DNA of 15,407 nt from Christensenellaceae bacterium (GCA_012719815.1 JAAXZP010000205.1:1-15407); one strand, 5' to 3'; counted from the stretch's first letter, positions 1 to 7,485 are shown. The notes: generated from the sequence alone by a model not told the origin. Numbers and translations are program-made.

Positions 1-129
1 ATGTCCAACCAAAAATACGGCCAGACGCTGATCCTCATCACGCACGACATGGACACGGCGCTGCAGGCGGACCGCATCGTGGGCATTGAAGACGGCCGCA
101 TTATCCGCGCCGAGGTGATCCGCAAATGA
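1..129 (+). CDS. ABC transporter ATP-binding protein, C-terminal end (5' truncated by window)
   Basis: Only the last 42 residues are visible, in frame from base 1 to the TGA at 127-129. They include the ILITHDMDTA segment, which is the switch/H-loop of an ABC ATPase, followed by the usual closing region (ADRIVGIEDGRII) seen in LolD/MacB/BceA-type ATPases. Walker A, signature and Walker B motifs lie to the left of the window. The stop codon overlaps the start of the next gene (ATGA), so the ATPase and the FtsX-type permease are translationally coupled and very probably form one exporter or envelope-stress transporter. The ATG at base 1 is most likely an internal methionine, because a complete ATPase would be about 220-250 residues. 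The substrate cannot be told. Confidence 0.9.
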   Translation: MSNQKYGQTLILITHDMDTALQADRIVGIEDGRIIRAEVIRK

Positions 130-2786
130 ACGTGATGAGAGCTTTCACGCTGCGCAGCCTTGCCCGCAACAAGAAGCGCACCATTGTCACGATCATCGGC
201 GTCACCATCTCCGTTGCGATGATTACCGCCACTGCCGTGCTCGCGGCATCCTTTATCAGCTTTATCCAGCGCGGCACCATCGCCGACACGGGCAACTGGC
301 ATGCGAAGTTCATGGATATGCCTTTAGAAAGCGCACAGGCGCTTGCGCAGGACAGCGCAGTGGGTTCCGCGACGATATCCCGAACAATCGGCTTCTCAGC
401 CCTTCCGAATTCGGAAGAGTACTCCAAGCAGTACCTGTTCCTGCGCGAATACAGCGCATCGGGATTTGACCAGATGTCCATCCGCGTGAAGGAAGGCCGT
501 CTGCCCGAAAAGCCCGGCGAGGTGCTGATATCCGAAAGGATACTGGAGGGCAGCAGCCTGGGTTACGCCATTGGCGATACGCTGACGCTGACCACCGGCG
601 ATATCGTGCTGCCGGGCGGCGTTACCGTAACGGACAACGCCTATATTTCGGACACATACGACGAAGAGGGCAACCTCATCGCGTCGCCCGAGTTTGTCCC
701 CAAAGATACCGTCACGATCACGGTTGTGGGCGTCATGGAATCGCCCAATTTTGAGGGGAGCTGGTCGGCGGGCTACGGCGTGCTGGGCCTGCTGGATACG
801 TCTTCGCTTTCTCCGGACAGCCGCGTCAATGTGTATATAGCGATGAAAAACCTGTCGCGGCGCATTTACACCGACGTGGAAACGATGGTCGCAAAGTACG
901 GCGACAGCAGAACGGAAGCCGAGTTCAACGACGACCTGCTGCGCTATTCCGGCGTGGTGGAATGGGATAACGTGTACACCTTTATACAGGGCTTCATGCT
1001 CGTCATCATACTCATCATCGTCATCGCGTCGGTATCGCTGATTTACAACGCCTTTGCAATGTCGGTATCCGAGCGCTCCCGGCAGCTGGGGCTGCTCGCC
1101 AGCGTGGGCGCCACCCGCCGCCAGAAACGCGCGAGCGTCTACTTCGAAGGGTTCTTCGTCGGGGCAATCGGCATCCCGCTGGGCGTCGGCGCGGGCATCG
1201 GCGGCATCGCCGCCACGCTGGCCGCCATTCAGCCGCTACTGGAGAGCATCAGCAACGTGAAAGGAGACGTTAGGCTCAGCCTCGTCGTGCCGCTGTGGGC
1301 CATCGGTATTGCTGTGCTGTTTTCGGTGCTGACCATCTGCATATCCGTCTACCGGCCCGCCCGCAGGGCTTCCCGGATCTCTCCCATGGACGCAATCCGC
1401 CAGACGCATGAAACACACCTGACGCGCCGCGCGGTGAAAACCAGCAGGCTGACGCGCAGCCTGTTCGGTTTCGAAGCGGAAATTGCGCTGAAGAACTTAA
1501 AGCGCAGCCGCAAAAGATACCGGGCCACCGTGGTCTCGCTGGTGATATCTCTGGTGCTGTTCCTTACCGTCTCGTGTTATGCGAACATGACGGGCAACAT
1601 GACAAACGCGGTGATGGACGGGTACAACTTCGATGTCACCATACGCTACAGCCATCTGTCCGACGCGCAGATTGAGAGCATCAACGAAAAAATCGCCGCG
1701 CTGGAGCCGGTAACAGGCTTTTCCTATAACACGGCGCTCTACGGCTACGCGCAGCTTGGGCAGGATGCTCTGAGCGAATATGCCTGGGATTACGCCGTGC
1801 AGTACGATGATATGCCGGAAGACCAGCGCGTGCTGGATATCACTTTGGTGGGCATCGACGACGAAAGCTTTGCCGCATACGCCGCCGCTGCGGGCGCCAA
1901 TGCGGGGGACTATGCCGATGTGCAGCAGCCCAAAGCGATACTGATCAACTACGGCACGGATTATGCTCAGGTCAAGGGTAACAATATCAAAAAAGTAGCG
2001 GGCGATATACTGAAGCTCAGAGCCGGCGACTTGCTGCCCATCATACCGGGAGACTACGGCGATACCGGCATACCCGCGATAAGCGTCACAATCGGAGCCG
2101 TCACGCAGCAGCGCCCCATGGGCGTGATGTCCGGCAGCCTTTCCACCGCGACGCTGGTGATGCCGCAATCCATGTGGGACGCCGCCGTATCCCGCCTCAC
2201 CGAGAAACAGTTTCTCGAGCTGGATCGTAACGCGTTCATCGTCCGCAGCGCCTATATGACGGCCGACGAAGACCAGCGGCTGGTGTCGCAGATCAACGAA
2301 CTGGTTCAGAACCTGCCCTCGTCCAGCTACGACATATACAACATAAAGGACGTGGCAAGAAGCCAGAACAACGTGTCTACATTCCTCGCTGTGTTCGTAT
2401 ACGGCTTCATCGCACTCATCAGCCTGATATGCATCGCGAACATCATCAACACCGTGTCCACCAATATCGGCCTGAGGCGGCGCGAACTGGCGATGCTGCG
2501 CTCGGTGGGCATGACGCCGCAGGGCTTTAACCGCATGCTGAGGTTCGAAAGCATTTTCTACGGCCTCAAAGGGCTGCTGTGGGGCCTGCCCATCAGCCTG
2601 CTGATTGCGCTGCTGCTGTCGCGGATGGAGTCAAACGTGTTCGGCATGGGCTTCTCGCTGCCATGGGTCAGCTACATCGTCGCGATATGCGCCATTCTGG
2701 TCATCGTGCTCGCGTCCATGGCGTACTCCACGCACCGCATCAAGCGCGAGAACATCATCGACGAACTCAAGCAGGAAACATTTTAA
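126..2786 (+). CDS. ABC transporter permease, FtsX/MacB family, 886 aa
   Basis: This is the membrane subunit partnering the ATPase just upstream; the start codon overlaps the ATPase stop by 4 bases. The protein starts with a basic segment and a first membrane helix (about residues 20-47). A large extracytoplasmic domain follows (about 50-280), then an FtsX-like three-helix block (about 285-310, 342-368, 388-408) carrying the typical ERSRQLGLLASVGATRRQ cytoplasmic loop. A second half repeats the plan: helix about 467-485, external domain about 490-745, helices about 753-778, 811-832 and 848-868, with the loop RRRELAMLRSVGMTPQGF. This duplicated architecture with two external domains is usual for clostridial permeases that export lipids or peptides, or that sense cell-envelope stress or antimicrobial peptides. 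No two-component genes are visible here, so substrate and role stay open. A strong terminator follows 31 bases after the stop. Confidence 0.93.
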   Translation: MNVMRAFTLRSLARNKKRTIVTIIGVTISVAMITATAVLAASFISFIQRGTIADTGNWHAKFMDMPLESAQALAQDSAVGSATISRTIGFSALPNSEEYSKQYLFLREYSASGFDQMSIRVKEGRLPEKPGEVLISERILEGSSLGYAIGDTLTLTTGDIVLPGGVTVTDNAYISDTYDEEGNLIASPEFVPKDTVTITVVGVMESPNFEGSWSAGYGVLGLLDTSSLSPDSRVNVYIAMKNLSRRIYTDVETMVAKYGDSRTEAEFNDDLLRYSGVVEWDNVYTFIQGFMLVIILIIVIASVSLIYNAFAMSVSERSRQLGLLASVGATRRQKRASVYFEGFFVGAIGIPLGVGAGIGGIAATLAAIQPLLESISNVKGDVRLSLVVPLWAIGIAVLFSVLTICISVYRPARRASRISPMDAIRQTHETHLTRRAVKTSRLTRSLFGFEAEIALKNLKRSRKRYRATVVSLVISLVLFLTVSCYANMTGNMTNAVMDGYNFDVTIRYSHLSDAQIESINEKIAALEPVTGFSYNTALYGYAQLGQDALSEYAWDYAVQYDDMPEDQRVLDITLVGIDDESFAAYAAAAGANAGDYADVQQPKAILINYGTDYAQVKGNNIKKVAGDILKLRAGDLLPIIPGDYGDTGIPAISVTIGAVTQQRPMGVMSGSLSTATLVMPQSMWDAAVSRLTEKQFLELDRNAFIVRSAYMTADEDQRLVSQINELVQNLPSSSYDIYNIKDVARSQNNVSTFLAVFVYGFIALISLICIANIINTVSTNIGLRRRELAMLRSVGMTPQGFNRMLRFESIFYGLKGLLWGLPISLLIALLLSRMESNVFGMGFSLPWVSYIVAICAILVIVLASMAYSTHRIKRENIIDELKQETF

Positions 2787-2817
2787 ACAGGCACACCGCT
2801 CACCGGTAAAAGCCGGG

Positions 2818-2856
2818 AAAAGGGGCTGTCTCAAAACAAAAGAGACAGCCCCTTTT
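2818..2856 (+). terminator. Rho-independent terminator after the ABC permease (probably bidirectional)
   Basis: A perfect 15-bp stem (2818-2832 paired with 2842-2856) surrounds a 9-base loop, AAAACAAAA. The stem has an A-run on its left edge and a T-run on its right edge, so it could end transcription arriving from either side. It lies 31 bases past the permease stop. Confidence 0.93.
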
Positions 2857-2888
2857 AATTTATTATGGTAAGCGCAGAGCGAGTTCTC

Positions 2889-2952
2889 ACAATATAAAAT
2901 TAGGGGCATGCTCATGACATGCCCCAAATGTCTTCCGGAGGCAAAGCCTCCG
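2889..2952 (-). terminator. Tandem hairpins ending hcp transcription
   Basis: Read on the minus strand, the hcp stop is followed by a 7-bp hairpin (2936-2952, CGGAGGC-AAA-GCCTCCG). Next comes an 8-bp hairpin (2903-2925, GGGGCATG / CATGCCCC with a 7-base loop), then the T-rich run TAATTTTATATTG. The second hairpin with its T-rich tail is the more likely terminator; the first may stabilise the 3' end. Confidence 0.7.
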
Positions 2953-2963
2953 CTGTCCTTTAC

Positions 2964-4520
2964 TTACCCCAGTATCTTTTTCAGATCCGCCTCGGGCGTG
3001 GAGATCGGCGTGATGCCGAACCTGTCCACCAGCACTTTTAAAACGTTGGGCGAGATGAACGCGGGCAGAGACGGCCCGATGTAGATATTCTTTATGCCCA
3101 GAGACAGCAGCGTCAGCAGTATGCATACCGCCTTCTGCTCGTACCACGACAGCACCAGCGTCAGCGGCAGGTCGTTCACGCCGCAGCCGAACGCCTCGGC
3201 CAGAGCCGTCGCCACCCGGATGGCGCTGTAAGCGTCGTTGCACTGGCCCATATCCATGATGCGCGGCAGGCCGCCGATGGTGCCGAGGTCCATGTCGTTG
3301 AAGCGAAACTTGCCGCAGGCCAGCGTCAGCACCACGGTATCCTTCGGCGTCTGTCGCACAAACTCGGTGTAGTAGTTGCGGCCCGGCTTCGCGCCGTCGC
3401 AGCCGCCCACCAGGAAGAAGTGCCGGATAGCGCCCGCCTTCACCGCTTCAATCACCTTGTCCGCCACCGAGAGCACCGTGCCGTGGGCAAAGCCGGTGGT
3501 CACCGTCTCGCCGCCGTTGATGCCCGTCATCTTACGTTCCTCGGTGTATCCGCCCAGCTCCAGCGCCTTCTCGATCACCGGCGTGAAATCCCTGTCCTCG
3601 CCGATGTGCACCATGCCGGGGTATGCCACCACTTCCGTGGTGAATATGCGGTCCGCGTAGCTCTCCTTCACCGGCATCAGGCAGTTGGTGGTAAACAGCA
3701 CCGGTGCCGGTATGTTCTCAAACTCCTTCTGCTGGTTCTGCCACGCTGTGCCGAAATGGCCCTTCAGGTGCGGGAACGCCTTGAGCCTGGGGTACGCGTG
3801 CGCCGGCAGCATCTCGCCGTGCGTATATATATTGATACCCTTGCCCTGCGTCTGCTCCAGCAGGCGGTACAGGTCATACAGGTCGTGTCCGGACACCACA
3901 ATGAACGGGCCCGCCTCTATGGTCAGCGGCACGGTGGTGGGCACGGGGTTGCCGTACGTTTCGGTGTTGGCCTTGTCCAGCAGCGCCATGCACATAAGGT
4001 TCACGCTGCCCGTCTCCATCACCAGCGCCAGCAGCTTGTCCGCGTCGGATTCGCCTCCGATGGCCACCAGCGCCTTGATGAAGAAACGGTTCACCGTGTC
4101 GTTCTTGTATCCCAGCACCCACGCGTGATAGGCGTACGCCGCCATGCCGCGGATGCCGAACAGTATCAGCGACTTGAGCGAACGGATATCTTCATTGGCG
4201 TTCCACAGCGTGTTCATATCAAATTCCGGCGCCGGCACGCCCAGAGTCGATTTTATGCGGCGCGTCTTTTCAATCTGCCTTTGTATCGCTTCGTCGTCAA
4301 AATTGACGTTGGTCACCGTGGTGAACAGACCTTCCAGAAGCGTCTGAGTCACCTCGTCGCTTATGGGCTGGTCGTAAGCCGCGCGCGCCAGTCCGATCAT
4401 CGCGCCGGTCAGCTCGTCCTGCAGGTTGGACGTCGGCGCCTTCTTGCCGCATACGCCGCTTTTGACGCAGGCGACGCCGCCCGCTACCTGTTCACACTGA
4501 AAACAAAACATGTTGGACAT
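2964..4520 (-). CDS. hcp: Hybrid-cluster protein (Hcp; 'hydroxylamine reductase'), 518 aa
   Basis: Hcp is a cytoplasmic Fe-S protein of anaerobes linked to nitric oxide and hydroxylamine detoxification and S-nitrosylation. All metal ligands expected for the family are visible. The N-terminal cubane cluster motif is CxxC-x8-CxxxxxC (Cys6, 9, 18, 24). The hybrid cluster ligands are His212, Glu236, Cys280, Cys374 (the usual persulfide, in GGCDGAKPGRN), Cys402, Cys427, Glu461 and Lys463. The N-terminal spacing is the class I type found in strict anaerobes, and the length fits. I chose the ATG at 4520 because AAGGAGG ends six bases before it; an in-frame ATG at 4526 sits directly against that site with no spacer. 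No NADH oxidoreductase partner (Hcr) is adjacent, which is common in clostridia. It appears to be a single-gene unit with its own terminator. Confidence 0.96.
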   Translation of the reverse strand: MSNMFCFQCEQVAGGVACVKSGVCGKKAPTSNLQDELTGAMIGLARAAYDQPISDEVTQTLLEGLFTTVTNVNFDDEAIQRQIEKTRRIKSTLGVPAPEFDMNTLWNANEDIRSLKSLILFGIRGMAAYAYHAWVLGYKNDTVNRFFIKALVAIGGESDADKLLALVMETGSVNLMCMALLDKANTETYGNPVPTTVPLTIEAGPFIVVSGHDLYDLYRLLEQTQGKGINIYTHGEMLPAHAYPRLKAFPHLKGHFGTAWQNQQKEFENIPAPVLFTTNCLMPVKESYADRIFTTEVVAYPGMVHIGEDRDFTPVIEKALELGGYTEERKMTGINGGETVTTGFAHGTVLSVADKVIEAVKAGAIRHFFLVGGCDGAKPGRNYYTEFVRQTPKDTVVLTLACGKFRFNDMDLGTIGGLPRIMDMGQCNDAYSAIRVATALAEAFGCGVNDLPLTLVLSWYEQKAVCILLTLLSLGIKNIYIGPSLPAFISPNVLKVLVDRFGITPISTPEADLKKILG

Positions 4521-4526
4521 TGCCAT

Positions 4527-4533
4527 CCTCCTT
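4527..4533 (-). promoter_or_regulatory. Ribosome binding site that decides the hcp start
   Basis: AAGGAGG on the minus strand, six bases upstream of the ATG at 4520 and zero bases upstream of the ATG at 4526. The spacing favours 4520. Confidence 0.8.
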
Positions 4534-4565
4534 CAAATACATATTGGTAATCTTAATTCGTCTCC

Positions 4566-4571
4566 AGTATA
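4566..4571 (-). promoter_or_regulatory. Possible -10 element for hcp
   Basis: TATACT on the minus strand, about 45 bases upstream of the hcp start. No good -35 hexamer lies at 16-18 bases (the region is GC-rich), so activation by a regulator is possible but not shown. I did not find a convincing CRP/FNR-type operator. Confidence 0.3.
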
Positions 4572-4634
4572 GCCGGCGAATGGCGGCGTGTATGTTGCAA
4601 ATGAAACAAACTGCGAAACTTTGTGAATAAAAAA

Positions 4635-4659
4635 TCAGACGGCTGTATCAACCGTCTGA
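4635..4659 (-). terminator. Rho-independent terminator of the UroD-family gene
   Basis: An 8-bp stem (TCAGACGG / CCGTCTGA, 4635-4642 with 4652-4659) has a 9-base loop. On the minus strand it is followed by a run of six T (TTTTTTATTC). It lies 30 bases past the stop of the UroD-family gene. Confidence 0.88.
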
Positions 4660-4688
4660 AATATATGTGTTACCCTATACAATATGCT

Positions 4689-5696
4689 TTATTTTCCGCT
4701 GTAAAACTCCCTGGCCGCCGCGAAGAACGCCTCGATGTTGTCCCAGCTGGAAAGCGGCGGAATATCGCAGCCCGAGGACACCACAAAGTTTTTGTGCACC
4801 GTGCATTTTTCCATCAGGGCCAGCGTCGCATCGCGGATGGATTCCGGCGTGCCGTTGCGGAACTGGCTGGACGGGTCCACGTTGCCCATCACCAGCACGT
4901 CGTCCGGCATCTTCTCCAAGATCTCCTTCATATCCACCGCGTTGCCGAAATGGTAGCCGTTCGCGCCGATGGGCTTGATGGAATCCACCAGCACCGGCGT
5001 GTTGTTGCCGCAGTTGTGATAGATAAACGCAAACTCGTCGGTCTTCACCACGTCCACGATGCGCTTCACGTACTGCGTGGAGAACTCGTCAATCAAAGAC
5101 GGTGACAGTATGCCGGCCAGCGGCTCCGCCATCACCACGCCGTCCGCGCCCACTTCGCGGTAAGCCAGCGCATAGTTTGTGATAAACTGCGTCACCTTCT
5201 CCAGCACCTCGTGCATCATGTCCGGGTCCTCGTAACAGGCGATCATCGCCTCGGATACGTCCACCAGACGCCCGCCCAGCGAGAAGGGGCCGATCAAGCC
5301 TGAGAACACCGGCCGGTCGGTGATCATATGCTTGGCCTTTTTGATCGCCTCAATATAAATACCGGTACGGCCTGCCAGCACGTCGGGCACTTTCAGCGCT
5401 TTCGCGTCATCCAGCGACGCCACAATGCGGCCCGTCACGGTGGGCACCTCGTCCTTGGATACGCGGATGGCCGAGCCAAATGCCTCCGCCTCCACCGACA
5501 GGTCCATCATGCTGACGGATGCCGCCGCGTCCACGCGCTCGGCAACCCGGCGCATACCCTCAGCCTGGGTATCGCTGCTGGAGATCAGGTCCTCCACCGT
5601 GATGCCCATCAGCTGGATGGACGGAAAAGACAATATCGGCATCGGTTTTTTCACATCGGCGCTTATCAAACCGTAAGTCCATTTGTTCATGTCCAT
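4689..5696 (-). CDS. Uroporphyrinogen decarboxylase (URO-D) superfamily protein, MtaA/CmuA-like methyltransferase type, 335 aa
   Basis: The whole chain fits the URO-D fold used both by haem-pathway HemE and by corrinoid-dependent methyltransferases. The methyltransferase type is favoured because the zinc-binding pattern of the MtaA branch is present: His227-x-Cys229 in YHNCGNN and Cys310 in SSGCDIPP near the C-terminus. MGNVDP at 270-275 and GYHFGNAVD around 247-255 are also typical. HemE would instead carry an N-terminal RQAGR-like motif, which I do not see. No corrinoid protein, MtaB-like partner or haem gene is adjacent, so the methyl donor and acceptor cannot be inferred. Two ATG codons (5696 and 5690) are possible; the nearest ribosome-binding-like sequence (AGGAG, 5714-5718) is unusually far upstream, so the start is not firm. 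The gene has its own terminator. Confidence 0.85.
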   Translation of the reverse strand: MDMNKWTYGLISADVKKPMPILSFPSIQLMGITVEDLISSSDTQAEGMRRVAERVDAAASVSMMDLSVEAEAFGSAIRVSKDEVPTVTGRIVASLDDAKALKVPDVLAGRTGIYIEAIKKAKHMITDRPVFSGLIGPFSLGGRLVDVSEAMIACYEDPDMMHEVLEKVTQFITNYALAYREVGADGVVMAEPLAGILSPSLIDEFSTQYVKRIVDVVKTDEFAFIYHNCGNNTPVLVDSIKPIGANGYHFGNAVDMKEILEKMPDDVLVMGNVDPSSQFRNGTPESIRDATLALMEKCTVHKNFVVSSGCDIPPLSSWDNIEAFFAAAREFYSGK

Positions 5697-5822
5697 GAAT
5701 ACAAACCCGCTTTCTCCTGATGTTCTTTTTCAAAGCTTACTATACCGAAAGCGGTGCCAATCATCTTGCGCTATTGTTTGATTTTTGGAAGTATTTTTTT
5801 CAGATTTTCCGATTAAGCGTCG

Positions 5823-5865
5823 TATGCGGCGGATAAATCCGTTCATTTTGCAATTACGCCGCATA
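5823..5865. repeat. Inverted repeat downstream of the amidohydrolase gene
   Basis: A perfect 9-bp inverted repeat (TATGCGGCG at 5823-5831, CGCCGCATA at 5857-5865) encloses 25 bases. It begins directly after the amidohydrolase stop. On the minus strand no T-run follows it, so it is not a classical intrinsic terminator; it may shape the 3' end or be a weak stop. An alternative smaller hairpin (CGGAT / ATCCG, 5830-5841) overlaps the left arm. Confidence 0.6.
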
Positions 5866-5866
5866 G

Positions 5867-7051
5867 CTAATTCCTACTTTCTCTATCAAAATTATATACT
5901 ATTTTGCCGTTGATGATGGTGTACAGACAGCGCGTAAACGTCTCCATCGGGTTGCCGTCAAATATGGCGATGTCTGCGTCCTTGCCCGGCTCGATGCTGC
6001 CCACCCGGTGCGCCACGCCGCAGATCTCCGCGGCGTTTATCGTGATGGCTCTAAGGCCCTCCTCGACGCCCAGCCCCTCCTTCGACGCCAGCCCCGCGCA
6101 CAGCGGCAGGTACTGTATCAGCGACACCGGATGGTCCGACATAATGGCCAGCTTTATCCCCGCCTTGTGCAGTATCCCCGCCGTCTTGAAATCCATGTAC
6201 TGCACCTCTATTTTGTTCCGGGAGGCAAGGTTCGGCCCCAGTATGACGGGGAATCCGGAATCCCGGATAGCCTCCGCGATGAAATGCCCTTCGGTGCAGT
6301 GGTCCAGAGTCCGCTTGAGGTCAAACAGCCTGGCGATGCGGATGGCCGTCAGTATATCGTCCGCCCGGTGCACATGCGCTTTCAGCGGAATCTGTTTACT
6401 GAGCACCGGCAGCCAGCTTTCCATCTGATAGTCCTCGTCAAAGCTGTCCCCGGATTCCAGCGCCGCCTTCTTTTTTTCGGCATACTTTCTGGCGGCGTGC
6501 AGCTCTTCGCGCAGCATCGCCCCTATCGACATGCGCGTTGACGGCATCATGTTGCTTTTTCCGTAGTTGTTCTTGGGATTTTCCCCGAACGCCACTTTCA
6601 TCGCCGCCGGTTCCAGCACCACCATCTCGTCCACCCTGCGCCCCCATGTTTTAATAAACACAAACTGCCCGCCGACCACGTTGGAGCTCCCCGGCCCCGC
6701 CATGACCGACGTGATGCCGGCCCTGATGGCGTTATGGAACGCGGCGTCCATCGGGTTTATCGCGTCGATGGCCTTCAGATGAGGCGTTACCGGCTGCGCC
6801 GTTTCATTGCTGTCATCCCCCACCGTGCCGGTTTTCTCCTCCGATATTCCGATATGGCAGTGAGCGTCGATTAAACCGGGCAGCGCCCAGCATCCCTTTA
6901 CGTCCAAAAATAAATCATCCTTGTTTTTTGAAGCGCTTATGCTTTCATTGACCTCCACAATGGTGCTGCCCTCAATCAGGATACAGCCCGATTCATACGT
7001 CTTCCCGGCCATTGTGAGAATACGCGCATTTGTTATCAGTATAGGTATCAC
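5867..7051 (-). CDS. Metal-dependent amidohydrolase (imidazolonepropionase-like)
   Basis: This is a cytoplasmic hydrolase of the amidohydrolase superfamily, with the metal site laid out as expected. Counting from a GTG at 7051, there is HxH at 64 and 66 (in LIDAHCHIGI), histidines 226/228 (KAHVHRADD), histidines 251/256 (LDHCTEGH) and Asp306 (IMSDHPVS). The C-terminal small beta domain closes with the familiar GSIEPGKDADIAIFDGNP. The substrate is unknown; relatives act on cyclic amides, dipeptides or deaminated bases. The start is uncertain. The frame stays open up to a TTG at 7096 with no ribosome binding site. The GTG at 7051 gives the family-typical N-terminus (MIPILITNARILT), but GGAG lies only one base before it. 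I prefer 7051 because a + strand -10 box occupies 7078-7083. The gene stands alone on the minus strand. Confidence 0.87.
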   Translation of the reverse strand: MIPILITNARILTMAGKTYESGCILIEGSTIVEVNESISASKNKDDLFLDVKGCWALPGLIDAHCHIGISEEKTGTVGDDSNETAQPVTPHLKAIDAINPMDAAFHNAIRAGITSVMAGPGSSNVVGGQFVFIKTWGRRVDEMVVLEPAAMKVAFGENPKNNYGKSNMMPSTRMSIGAMLREELHAARKYAEKKKAALESGDSFDEDYQMESWLPVLSKQIPLKAHVHRADDILTAIRIARLFDLKRTLDHCTEGHFIAEAIRDSGFPVILGPNLASRNKIEVQYMDFKTAGILHKAGIKLAIMSDHPVSLIQYLPLCAGLASKEGLGVEEGLRAITINAAEICGVAHRVGSIEPGKDADIAIFDGNPMETFTRCLYTIINGKIVYNFDRESRN

Positions 7052-7077
7052 ACTCCAGCATTTGCTATTTTTCTTCG

Positions 7078-7083
7078 TATAAT
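7078..7083 (+). promoter_or_regulatory. Probable -10 box for the Q/N/R-rich small gene
   Basis: A perfect TATAAT lies 55 bases upstream of the small gene's ATG. No clear -35 hexamer sits at 16-18 bases, and there is no extended TG. It lies in the divergent gap between this gene and the amidohydrolase. Confidence 0.4.
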
Positions 7084-7125
7084 GTTTCCCTTCCAATGCA
7101 AATAATAATCATGCATTAATCAATA

Positions 7126-7131
7126 AAGGAG
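7126..7131 (+). promoter_or_regulatory. Ribosome binding site of the Q/N/R-rich small gene
   Basis: AAGGAG is followed by a 7-base spacer (AACGGTT) and then ATG at 7139. This near-ideal site is the main reason to treat the small frame as a real gene. Confidence 0.8.
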
Positions 7132-7138
7132 AACGGTT

Positions 7139-7267
7139 ATGGACATCAGAAGCAACCAGAACCAGAATTGCCAGAACAGGCAAAATCAAAGGCAGGAGCA
7201 ACAGAGAAGACAGGAGCAGCAGAAAAGGCAGAATCAAAACAGGAACAACGACAACAGGCAGAGGTAA
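7139..7267 (+). CDS. Small Gln/Asn/Arg-rich protein, 42 aa (unrecognised)
   Basis: I do not recognise this as a named family. The frame runs from ATG to TAA and encodes 42 residues: by my count 14 Gln, 10 Asn and 9 Arg, plus two Glu, two Asp, one Lys and one Cys (residue 11), with almost no hydrophobic residues. It starts MDIRSNQNQN and is strongly basic and low-complexity, so it should be disordered and soluble, with no signal peptide or membrane helix. Support for expression comes from an ideal AAGGAG site 7 bases before the start, a perfect TATAAT upstream, and a 14-bp-stem terminator 14 bases after the stop. It is therefore a complete one-gene unit. The composition could suit nucleic-acid binding, or a spore-packed protein like Gln-rich gamma-type SASP, but neither is shown. 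The opposite strand of this low-complexity stretch is open too; its Leu-rich product lacks a ribosome binding site. Confidence 0.72.
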   Translation: MDIRSNQNQNCQNRQNQRQEQQRRQEQQKRQNQNRNNDNRQR

Positions 7268-7281
7268 AGGGTACTCAGCGC

Positions 7282-7317
7282 AAAGGGTGAGGATTAGCCG
7301 AATCCTCACCCTTTTTA
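7282..7317 (+). terminator. Rho-independent terminator of the Q/N/R-rich small gene
   Basis: A perfect 14-bp stem (7282-7295 with 7301-7314, AAAGGGTGAGGATT / AATCCTCACCCTTT) has a 5-base loop (AGCCG). It continues into a run of five T then ATCT, and begins 14 bases after the small gene's stop. The opposite orientation has only a short T-run, so it acts mainly on the + strand. Confidence 0.93.
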
Positions 7318-7321
7318 TCTT

Positions 7322-7344
7322 GGCGAAAAACCATGTGTTTCGCC
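7322..7344 (+). repeat. Hairpin in the fhs upstream region
   Basis: A perfect 7-bp stem, GGCGAAA / TTTCGCC, has a 9-base loop and is followed by GGTTTTA. It lies just past the previous terminator and abuts the 14-bp palindrome. It could be a second, weak terminator. Confidence 0.5.
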
Positions 7345-7345
7345 G

Positions 7346-7359
7346 GTTTTACGTAAAAC
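7346..7359. promoter_or_regulatory. Perfect 14-bp palindrome, possible operator
   Basis: GTTTTACGTAAAAC is identical on both strands over 14 bases with no spacer, the form expected for a dimeric repressor site. I do not recognise the regulator. It is 381 bases from the fhs start, rather far for a simple operator of that gene. Confidence 0.35.
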
Positions 7360-7485
7360 ATAGCCCGACTTATCCACGAAACTGTATGAAGAACTTTTTT
7401 GACCCTTTAAAAGGAAGAGGGTTAACCCAAAATCCTTATCCTTATTTATAAATAGATTATAATTTTAAATAAACAGTAAGCATTT

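Noticed and set aside
3420..4550. A 376-codon open frame on the + strand opposite hcp
   Set aside because: It is a His/Arg/Val-rich shadow of a certain gene on the other strand.
5739..5760. TTGGCA and TATAGT upstream of the UroD-family gene on the - strand, or a sigma-54-like TGGCAC element
   Set aside because: The two hexamers are only 10 bases apart, too close for a sigma-70 promoter. The sigma-54 reading lacks the GC at -12, and no sigma-54 activator is near.
7109..7309. A 66-codon Leu/Val/Pro-rich frame on the - strand opposite the Q/N/R-rich small gene
   Set aside because: It is the reverse of a CAG/AAC/AGG-rich stretch. It has no ribosome binding site and overlaps the terminator of the + strand gene.
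7369..7445. TTATCCACG and TTATCCTTA beside an AT-rich patch, resembling a replication origin
   Set aside because: Only one near-match to a DnaA box is present, with no cluster of boxes and no dnaA, dnaN or other origin genes nearby.
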